The notes beneath the pieces were generated by a model that was not told the origin of the DNA, searched no databases, and was given only the letters and a program-made list of their open reading frames with translations. This document shows, one piece after another, positions 1 through 4,905 of a stretch of 5,687 nucleotides of DNA (its first letter is position 1; every line of letters begins with the position of its first letter). A program made the translations under genes and the position numbers. Origin of the DNA: a bacterium (GTDB taxonomy: Bacteria; UBA3054); assembly GCA_017538635.1 (NCBI GenBank), contig JAFYIM010000061.1, positions 1 through 5,687 on the forward strand, read 5' to 3'.

Positions 1-33
1 ATTTTATATCACAAAGTTTGTAAAATGTAAGAA

Positions 34-65
34 AAAACCTTCCCGGTGTTGACCGGGAAGGTTTT
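34..65 (-). terminator. Intrinsic terminator of the sugar-uptake operon
   Basis: A perfect 14-bp inverted repeat (34-47 paired with 52-65, arm AAAACCTTCCCGGT on the plus strand) encloses the 4-nt loop GTTG. Read on the minus strand the hairpin ends in a run of six T (37-32), partly within the stem, which is the classic factor-independent layout. It starts 34 nt after the symporter stop codon, so it ends the leftward cluster. The other arm also gives four T on the plus strand, so it may act weakly in both directions. The remaining bases at 1-33 are AT-rich and show no gene. Confidence 0.93.
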
Positions 66-99
66 GTTGGTTCGTGGTTCGCTTTAAGCGACGGGCGGT

Positions 100-1779
100 T
101 TACCAGAAGTAAACGTAGAGCGCGACGGTCAGCACGACCACGATGACGCCGAAAACGAGGGCGGCCGTGGAGGGCTTCATGTCAAGCTTGGTGCTGGACT
201 CGAAGGAAATGGGCTCTTCCATCTTGAAGATGGCGCCCAAGACGAACATAATGACGAGCGTGATGATCAGGTTGTAGGAAGCGGCCCAGAGGTAGTGCAT
301 GGGCTGCACCACGCCGTCTATGACCACGCAGCCGCAGACTTCAGGAACGAAGGAGGCGGCTCCCGGCAGGAGGCTCCAGCCGAAAGTGGACAGGAGGTAG
401 TAGATGATCGGGGAGAGGAGCAGCGCCAAAGCGCCGATCCAGCGGGCGCCCCTGCGGTTCACGAGACCGAAGATAAAGACGGCCACGATGCCCGGGGAGA
501 CGTACAGCTGCATCTTCTGGATGTAGGCGAAGATGGACTGCGCGTTCAGGAAGGAGGCGACCACGATGCCGATGACCAGAAGGACGACGATGGTCAGACG
601 ACCGAACAGCACGATCTCTTTCTGGGAGGCAGAGGGGCGCATATAGCGCTGATAGATGTCCATCGTGAAGAGCGTAGAGGTCGCGTTCAAAACGGCCGCC
701 AGCGAGGAGACGATGGCGCCCAAAAGCGCCGCCAGAACAAAGCCCATAAGGCCGACGCCCTGCGGGATGAGCCTGGTGATGAGGAGGCCCAGGGCTTCAT
801 CGGGTTTCGCCGCCAGATCTTTGGCGAAGAGGTTGAAGGCGATGATGCCGGGGATGACGATCACAAACGGAATGATCAGCTTCAGGAAAGCCGCCAGCAC
901 AATGCCTTTCTGACCTTCGGCCAAAGAGCCGGAGCCCAGAATGCGCTGGGTGATGTACTGGTTCAAGCCCCAATAGTAGAAGTTCGGGATCCAGATGCCG
1001 ATTATGAGGATCGTCCAGGGCATGGCCGCGTCGGTGGCTTCTCTGCCCATATGAAGCTTGGCTTCGTTGAGTTCCCTGAAGCGCTCTATTGCGCCGGCGG
1101 AAGCGGAGGTCACCGCATCCTTGGCGCCGGTCAGAGTCTCGGGAGCTGCGCTGCCCAGAGCCTTCATGGCGAAGTAGGCGATAACGGCGCCGCCCACTAT
1201 AAGAGCGGAGCCCTGAAGCAGGTCAGCCCAGGCGCAGGCCTTGAGGCCGCCTACCATTACGTAAACGCCCGCCAAGCACCCCATGATCAGACAGCATGAC
1301 CAGAAGGGCAAATTCCAGCCGAGGTGCTGGAAGAGCTGCTGCATGACCAGGCTGCCGGCGTAGGTGACGCCGATAAGGGAGGCCACGATCAGGATGCCCA
1401 TCATGGAGACGGTCATGAAAGCGCGGGCCCAGTGGTTGTAGCGAATCTCCAGGAATTCCGGGATGGTGGTGATGCCGGACCTAAGGAAATAGGGCAGCAG
1501 CGCGAAAGCCACGACGACGAGCGCGATGGCTGCGATCCATTCCCAGGAAGCGCAGGAGAGGCCTTCCGCGCCGGCGCCCTGTCCGGACATGCCGACGAAC
1601 TGTTCGGCGGAGATATTGGCGGCGATCAGGGAGAAACCGATGAGCCACCAGGAGAGGCCGCGGCCGGCCAGGAAGTAATCGTCAGCGCTCTTGCCCGCTT
1701 CGCCGCCGCTTTTCCAAAGGCTGACGACCATCACGCAGGCGATGAACGCGAAGAAAATGATAATGTCAACAATACCCAT
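100..1779 (-). CDS. Sodium/sugar symporter, SSS family (vSGLT-like)
   Basis: This 559-residue inner-membrane protein probably couples Na+ entry to uptake of a hexose such as galactose or glucose. Hydrophobic segments allow about 14 helices, near residues 3-23, 44-65, 80-98, 122-145, 158-180, 185-207, 255-275, 295-318, 340-365, 392-412, 425-440, 447-467, 498-518 and 537-557. It aligns by eye, from memory, with Vibrio parahaemolyticus vSGLT (about 543 residues). Shared blocks include DYFLAG, LIAANISAEQF (51-61), NFYYWGLNQY (266-275), GIVLAAFLKLIIPF (292-305), IVSSLAAVLN (356-365) and FTMDIY. Equivalents of the sugar-site residues are Gln60, Glu80, Asn266, Lys300 and Gln421, with Tyr269 at the gate. 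The Na+ site serines are Ser358/Ser359. The vSGLT Ser91 position appears to be Ala83, so the exact substrate is uncertain. The start is set by AAGGAG 5 nt upstream, which overlaps the stop of the preceding epimerase gene. It is the last gene before the terminator. Confidence 0.95.
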   Translation of the reverse strand: MGIVDIIIFFAFIACVMVVSLWKSGGEAGKSADDYFLAGRGLSWWLIGFSLIAANISAEQFVGMSGQGAGAEGLSCASWEWIAAIALVVVAFALLPYFLRSGITTIPEFLEIRYNHWARAFMTVSMMGILIVASLIGVTYAGSLVMQQLFQHLGWNLPFWSCCLIMGCLAGVYVMVGGLKACAWADLLQGSALIVGGAVIAYFAMKALGSAAPETLTGAKDAVTSASAGAIERFRELNEAKLHMGREATDAAMPWTILIIGIWIPNFYYWGLNQYITQRILGSGSLAEGQKGIVLAAFLKLIIPFVIVIPGIIAFNLFAKDLAAKPDEALGLLITRLIPQGVGLMGFVLAALLGAIVSSLAAVLNATSTLFTMDIYQRYMRPSASQKEIVLFGRLTIVVLLVIGIVVASFLNAQSIFAYIQKMQLYVSPGIVAVFIFGLVNRRGARWIGALALLLSPIIYYLLSTFGWSLLPGAASFVPEVCGCVVIDGVVQPMHYLWAASYNLIITLVIMFVLGAIFKMEEPISFESSTKLDMKPSTAALVFGVIVVVLTVALYVYFW

Positions 1780-1784
1780 TTTTG

Positions 1785-1790
1785 CTCCTT
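1785..1790 (-). promoter_or_regulatory. Shine-Dalgarno of the symporter, overlapping the upstream stop codon
   Basis: Reading the minus strand, TAAGGAGCAAAAATG contains the epimerase stop TAA (1791-1789), the Shine-Dalgarno AAGGAG (1790-1785), a 5-nt spacer and the symporter ATG (1779-1777). Ribosomes ending the epimerase gene finish on the symporter's binding site. This suggests translational coupling and balanced output of the two proteins (inference). Confidence 0.85.
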
Positions 1791-3024
1791 ACTTGGTGCC
1801 GAAGCGATATTCGGTCGTGGTCTTGTAAACCTGACCGGGCTGAACGATAGTGGTGGGGAAACTGGGCTGGTTGGGAGAATCGGGATAATGCTGAGTCTCG
1901 AGCGCCAGACCGCCTCTGAACTGATAGGGTTTGCCCTGTTTGCCGACCATCTTGTCGGTCAGGAAGTTGCCGCAATAGAACTGAATGCCGGGTTCGGTCG
2001 TCCAGACTTCCATGTAGCGGCCGGATTTCGCGTCGTAGAGGGCCGCGGCCTGAGCCAGTTCGCCGTTCTTTGAAGGATTGGTCAGGACGAAGTTGTGGTC
2101 GTAGCCGTTGCCGTATTCAAGCTGCTTGTCGCCCTTGGTGTCAACTCTCTCGCCGATCTTGTGCGGAGTGGTGAAGTCAAAGGGCGTGCCGGCGACCGGG
2201 GTGATCTCGCCGGTCGGGATGAGGCCGGCGTCCACCGGGGTCATCTTGTCCGCGCAGAGCGTCAGCTCATGATCGAGGATCGTGCCTTCCGCTTCGCCGT
2301 TGAAGTTGAAGTAAATGTGCTGGGTGAGGTTGATGGGGGTCTTCTTGTCGGGGACGGCCTCATACTCGATCCTCCAGACGTTTTCCGGAGTAAGCGTGTA
2401 GGTGACCTTGGCTTCGACTTTGCCGGGGAATCCCTGGTCGCCGTCGGGGCTCGTGGTGGTGAAGACTACGCCGACATTGTCGCCGTTCTGGAAGGGCTCG
2501 GCGTTCCAGATCTTGGTGTCCCAGCCGGCCGCGCCGCCGTGCAGGCAGCAGGGAATGCCGCCGGGCTCGTTGTTGGTGGGCAGACGGTAGGTGACGCCGT
2601 CAATGACGAAGAGACCGTTGGCAATGCGGTTGCCGTAGCGGCCGATGATGGAGCCGAAATAGGGATCGACGGTCTCGTAGCCGGCGACATCGTTGAAGCC
2701 CAGGGTGCAGTCCTTGGATTCGCCGTTCTTGTCAGGCAGATAGAGGCGGACGACTTTGCCGCCGTAGTTTATGACATCCATGACCACGCCGCCGGCGCCC
2801 TTTAGGGTGTACTGCATGACGGTCTGGCCAAGTTTGTTCTTGGCGAAGAACTTTGTGGTTACGCTGGCTTTGGACTCAGGAGCCGCCTGGACTTCCTGGA
2901 CTTCCTGAACCGCCGGGGTTTCCGGGGCTTCAGCGGGGGCCGGAGCTTCGCTTTCGGGAGCGGTGGCGCAGCCGTAGGCTAAGAGCGCCAGACCGCAGCA
3001 AAGAGCGCCGTAGATGTTTTTCAT
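1789..3024 (-). CDS. galM: Aldose 1-epimerase (mutarotase), predicted lipoprotein
   Basis: This enzyme interconverts alpha and beta anomers of free aldoses such as galactose and glucose. From the preferred start at 3024 it has 411 residues. A signal peptide ends in the lipobox LAYGC (Cys19), followed by an Ala/Pro/Glu-rich linker to about residue 50 and a complete GalM domain. Canonical GalM is about 340-350 residues, so the excess is the leader and linker. Catalytic positions from the family are visible: His162 in LHGG, His236 in TQHIYFNF, Asp309 in GYDHNF and the general-base Glu376 in GLALETQ. The family motifs GRYGNRI and TTEPGIQFY are also present. An in-frame ATG at 3036 would add four residues but lacks a Shine-Dalgarno, whereas GGAG sits 6 nt before the ATG at 3024. 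Ala after the lipid-bearing Cys would favour outer-membrane sorting under the proteobacterial +2 rule, which may not hold here. It is coupled to the symporter and is a paralogue of the upstream epimerase. Confidence 0.94.
   Translation of the reverse strand: MKNIYGALCCGLALLAYGCATAPESEAPAPAEAPETPAVQEVQEVQAAPESKASVTTKFFAKNKLGQTVMQYTLKGAGGVVMDVINYGGKVVRLYLPDKNGESKDCTLGFNDVAGYETVDPYFGSIIGRYGNRIANGLFVIDGVTYRLPTNNEPGGIPCCLHGGAAGWDTKIWNAEPFQNGDNVGVVFTTTSPDGDQGFPGKVEAKVTYTLTPENVWRIEYEAVPDKKTPINLTQHIYFNFNGEAEGTILDHELTLCADKMTPVDAGLIPTGEITPVAGTPFDFTTPHKIGERVDTKGDKQLEYGNGYDHNFVLTNPSKNGELAQAAALYDAKSGRYMEVWTTEPGIQFYCGNFLTDKMVGKQGKPYQFRGGLALETQHYPDSPNQPSFPTTIVQPGQVYKTTTEYRFGTK
2886..2907. repeat. Short 9-bp tandem repeat in the lipoprotein linker
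   Basis: CCTGGACTT occurs twice head to tail (2886-2894 and 2895-2903), followed by a partial third copy (CCTG). On the coding strand it encodes the VQEVQEVQ part of the linker after the lipobox. The 9-bp unit keeps the frame, so copy-number slippage would change linker length without breaking the gene. It is most likely simple low-complexity linker evolution. Confidence 0.6.
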
Positions 3025-3030
3025 GTTTTT

Positions 3031-3034
3031 CTCC
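3031..3034 (-). promoter_or_regulatory. Shine-Dalgarno that decides the start of the lipoprotein epimerase
   Basis: On the minus strand, ATGGAGAAAAACATG holds two in-frame ATGs. GGAG overlaps the first and lies 6 nt from the second (3024-3022). Upstream of the first ATG the sequence is AACAACTTATCA, with no ribosome-binding site. The second ATG also gives the more typical lipoprotein start Met-Lys-Asn. Confidence 0.8.
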
Positions 3035-3051
3035 ATTGATAAGTTGTTAAA

Positions 3052-3075
3052 GCGCCCGGAACGCGTTCCGGACGC
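3052..3075. promoter_or_regulatory. GC-rich palindrome in the leader of the epimerase-symporter transcript
   Basis: A perfect 16-bp palindrome CCGGAACGCGTTCCGG (3056-3071) extends to 24 bp (3052-3075) with one mismatched pair (3055/3072). It lies about 18-41 nt downstream of the start predicted for the promoter at 3099-3127 and 28 nt before the epimerase ATG. A fully symmetric dyad just downstream of a promoter fits a repressor operator. As RNA it would form a hairpin and could attenuate, or stabilise a processed end. Only TTT follows it on the minus strand, so it is a poor terminator. The AACGCGTT core resembles LacI/GalR-type operators in outline, but the central step is GC rather than their usual CG. 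The operator role is inference. Confidence 0.6.
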
Positions 3076-3098
3076 AGAATACGTCTTTTAGCGATTAA

Positions 3099-3127
3099 AT
3101 TATAGTGAAAGCCAATTTTTTTTACAA
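3099..3127 (-). promoter_or_regulatory. Internal sigma70-type promoter for the lipoprotein epimerase and symporter
   Basis: On the minus strand a TTGTAA -35 box (3127-3122) and a perfect TATAAT -10 box (3104-3099) are separated by 17 nt. The spacer starts with an A-tract. The predicted start near 3092 gives a leader of about 68 nt that contains the palindrome at 3052-3075. The -35 box directly abuts the stop codon of the upstream epimerase, and no terminator separates the two genes, so readthrough from the upstream promoter should also occur. Confidence 0.82.
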
Positions 3128-4219
3128 TTACTTGACCCCGAACCGGTACTCGGTAACGGTCCTGTAAGTCTCGCCCGGACGGACGATGGTCGTGGGGAAC
3201 TGAGGCTTGTTGGGGGAATCGGGGTAGTGCTGGGTCTCCATGGCCAGGCCTCCGTTCTCGCTGTAAGGAACGCCGGATTTGCCCTTTATATGCGGGCCCA
3301 GGTAGTTGCCGCTGTAGATCTGGATGCCGGGCTCCGTGGTCCAGACTTCCAGGTAGCGTCCGGATTTTTCCTCGTAGAGTTCCGCTGCCTTGACGGGCGT
3401 TCCGTCTTTGCTTGGTTCCGTCAGGACGAAGTTGTGGTCGTAGCCCTTGCCGTTTTTCAACTGCTCGTCGTTTTCCCTGATCCTTTCGCCGATCTTGTGC
3501 GGCGTCGTGAAGTCGAAGGGCGTGCCTTTGACGGAAGTGATCTCACCGGTCGGGATAAGGCCGGCGTCCGTCGGCGTCATCTTGTCTGCAAAGAGCGTGA
3601 GGTCGTGGTCAAGGATCGTTCCTTCCGCTTCGCCGTGGAAGTTGAAGTAAACGTGCTGGGTCATGTTGATGGGCGTGGGCTTGTCAGTCGTCGCCTCGTA
3701 CTCGATGCGCCAGATGTTGTCGGGCGTCAGAGTGTAGGTGACTTTCACTTTCACGTTCCCGGGGAAGCCCTCTTCACCGTCCGCGCTTTCATAAGTGAAT
3801 ATGATGCCGACCGTGTCGCCTTCCTGGAAGGGGATGGGTTTCCAGACTTTGGCGTCCCAGCCTTTAAGGCCTCCGTGCAGGCAGCAGGGAAGGCCTCCCG
3901 GCTCGTTGTTAGTCGGCAGTTTGTATTCCGTTCCGTCGAGCGTGAATTTGCCAAAGGCGATGCGGTTGCCGTAGCGGCCGATCAAAGAGCCAAGGTAGGC
4001 GTCCACTTTCTCGTAGCCCTCGACGTCGTTGAAGCCCAGGATGCAGTCCTTGAGCTCTCCCTTTCTGTCGGGCAGGAACAGCTTGGTTATTTTCCCGCCG
4101 TAGTTGTTGACTTCCATTTTGACTCCGCCCGCGCCCTGCAAGGTGTAGGCGTTCACGTTTTCGCCGGAACTCGTCTTCGCCAAAAACTGCGAAGCGACGT
4201 AAGCTTTCGATTCTTCCAT
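3128..4219 (-). CDS. galM: Aldose 1-epimerase (mutarotase), cytoplasmic
   Basis: This 363-residue protein has no signal peptide or transmembrane segment, so it probably acts in the cytoplasm on sugar brought in by the symporter, supplying the anomer needed by the next enzyme (for galactose, galactokinase uses the alpha form). It is a complete GalM: GRYGNRI (81-87), NNEPGG then LHGG with His115, TQHVYFNF with His189, GYDHNF with Asp261, TTEPGIQIY (295-302) and GLAMETQ with the catalytic Glu328. The length is normal for the family. The start is supported by AAGGA 6 nt upstream (4230-4226). It follows the zinc-ribbon gene by 15 nt. It is about two thirds or more identical by eye to the lipoprotein epimerase downstream, from the SKA residues near its N terminus to the shared YRFG ending, which indicates tandem duplication. 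Confidence 0.95.
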   Translation of the reverse strand: MEESKAYVASQFLAKTSSGENVNAYTLQGAGGVKMEVNNYGGKITKLFLPDRKGELKDCILGFNDVEGYEKVDAYLGSLIGRYGNRIAFGKFTLDGTEYKLPTNNEPGGLPCCLHGGLKGWDAKVWKPIPFQEGDTVGIIFTYESADGEEGFPGNVKVKVTYTLTPDNIWRIEYEATTDKPTPINMTQHVYFNFHGEAEGTILDHDLTLFADKMTPTDAGLIPTGEITSVKGTPFDFTTPHKIGERIRENDEQLKNGKGYDHNFVLTEPSKDGTPVKAAELYEEKSGRYLEVWTTEPGIQIYSGNYLGPHIKGKSGVPYSENGGLAMETQHYPDSPNKPQFPTTIVRPGETYRTVTEYRFGVK

Positions 4220-4225
4220 AAGTTT

Positions 4226-4230
4226 TCCTT
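4226..4230 (-). promoter_or_regulatory. Shine-Dalgarno of the cytoplasmic epimerase
   Basis: AAGGA on the minus strand lies 6 nt before the ATG (4219-4217) and 4 nt after the stop codon of the zinc-ribbon gene (4237-4235). This supports both the chosen start and cotranscription of the two genes. Confidence 0.8.
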
Positions 4231-4234
4231 TTAT

Positions 4235-4819
4235 TTATTGATTATTGTCGACTGTCTGTTCAATATTGGTTTGCGTTTCTTTCTTTTCGGCAGATTTTCC
4301 CATTTCGCCGGCCAGGAATAAGAGCGCTAAGGAGATCGCGATCGTAAGGATGATCCAGAGGCGCGCTATCTTGGAAGCGCGCAAGGCGCTCGTTTTGTCC
4401 CCTCTGGCGATGCAGCGGTTGCATTTGACCGCGTAATAGATCGCTATAAAACCCAGGGGCTGGAAAAAGACGATCGTAAAAATAATGGAGCTTAAGAGGC
4501 TGTTGGGAATGTAAATGTCTTTCCCGGGATTTTTGGGATCGACTATTATGACCCTTTTTAGGCGCTTTTCCTCAAGCTGCCTGTGATAAGCGCGGTCCCT
4601 TTCGGAAAAGTATTGTTCGTTCGACTCTTCCTCGTCCTCGCGGTCGTGGTAAGTCTCCTTCCCAGGGTCAAACGTGAGAACGCCGTCCTCGTCGTACAGA
4701 TCCTGATATTTGCGTTCAGGTCTTTCCGGGGACTTTTGGTTCGGATTGGCTTTTTTCCCACAGCTCGCACAGTAGGCGCTGTTGGGGGCCGCTTCTTTTC
4801 CGCAACGCAGGCAACGCAT
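4235..4819 (-). CDS. Zinc-ribbon membrane protein with CD225/dispanin-like domain
   Basis: This 194-residue protein has no assignable function. Residues 1-22 form a short zinc ribbon, with Cys3-x2-Cys6 and Cys17-x2-Cys20 expected to hold one Zn2+. Residues 23-90 are polar and very rich in Asp, Glu, Arg and Lys, probably disordered. A hydrophobic helix at about 108-130 leads into PLGFIAIYYAVKCNRCIARG, and an Ala/Ser/Lys-rich stretch (SALRASKIARLW, 144-155) precedes a second helix at about 154-171. This pattern (Pro-Leu-Gly, Tyr-Ala-x-Lys-x-Asn, Gly-Asp, Ala-x2-Ala-Ser-x2-Ala-x2-Trp) resembles the CD225/dispanin family, which includes interferon-induced transmembrane proteins and many uncharacterised bacterial members. 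The tail is short and polar. The ATG has AAGGA 6 nt upstream. It is first in the leftward cluster, 15 nt from an epimerase gene; a sugar-related role is not shown by its sequence. Confidence 0.85.
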   Translation of the reverse strand: MRCLRCGKEAAPNSAYCASCGKKANPNQKSPERPERKYQDLYDEDGVLTFDPGKETYHDREDEEESNEQYFSERDRAYHRQLEEKRLKRVIIVDPKNPGKDIYIPNSLLSSIIFTIVFFQPLGFIAIYYAVKCNRCIARGDKTSALRASKIARLWIILTIAISLALLFLAGEMGKSAEKKETQTNIEQTVDNNQ

Positions 4820-4825
4820 GAGTAT

Positions 4826-4830
4826 TCCTT
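4826..4830 (-). promoter_or_regulatory. Shine-Dalgarno of the zinc-ribbon gene
   Basis: AAGGA on the minus strand lies 6 nt upstream of the ATG at 4819, supporting that start, which places the first zinc-ribbon cysteine at residue 3. Confidence 0.78.
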
Positions 4831-4839
4831 AGTGGCTTA

Positions 4840-4868
4840 ATTTTACAAAAAAAGCCCTTTGGGGTAAA
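4840..4868 (-). promoter_or_regulatory. Candidate promoter of the leftward operon
   Basis: On the minus strand TTTACC (4868-4863) and TAAAAT (4845-4840) are separated by 17 nt. The predicted start near 4833 gives a leader of only about 14 nt, just enough for the AAGGA site. The boxes are moderate matches; another start further upstream in the 86-nt divergent gap (4820-4905) cannot be excluded. Confidence 0.5.
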
Positions 4869-4889
4869 CAGACCGAATCGCCCTCTTTA

Positions 4890-4898
4890 TGCTAGAAT
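4890..4898 (+). promoter_or_regulatory. Extended -10 promoter of the dsbD-like gene
   Basis: TGCTAGAAT combines a -10 box TAGAAT (4893-4898) with the TG of an extended -10 element (4890-4891). No good -35 box lies 16-18 nt upstream (AGACCG or CAGACC), which extended -10 promoters tolerate. The -10 box ends 7 nt before the ATG at 4906, so transcription should begin at or next to the start codon. Confidence 0.6.
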
Positions 4899-4905
4899 TA
4901 ATAGT

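Larger units (their letters stand above)
1789..4210 (-). repeat. Tandem duplication of the aldose epimerase gene
   Basis: The segments 1789-2874 and 3128-4210 encode colinear GalM domains in the same orientation, similar also at the DNA level (for example around 2176-2207 and 3496-3527). Similarity begins at the shared Glu-Ser-Lys-Ala, just after the lipoprotein linker in one copy and at residue 3 in the other. Either a signal and linker were added to one copy or removed from the other. Confidence 0.85.

Noticed and set aside
295..1299. A long plus-strand open frame (334 codons) opposite the symporter
   Set aside because: It is Asp/Gly/His/Arg-rich nonsense typical of the antisense of GC-rich membrane-protein codons, and the symporter on the other strand is unmistakable.
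3052..3085. The palindrome as an intrinsic terminator for the upstream epimerase gene
   Set aside because: On the minus strand it is followed by CTTTAAC rather than a T-run, and it lies downstream of the internal promoter, so an efficient terminator there would silence the next genes constitutively.
3227..4321. A long plus-strand open frame (364 codons) opposite the cytoplasmic epimerase
   Set aside because: It is a mirror frame of the epimerase, and a similar frame appears opposite the paralogous copy (2095-2805) for the same compositional reason.
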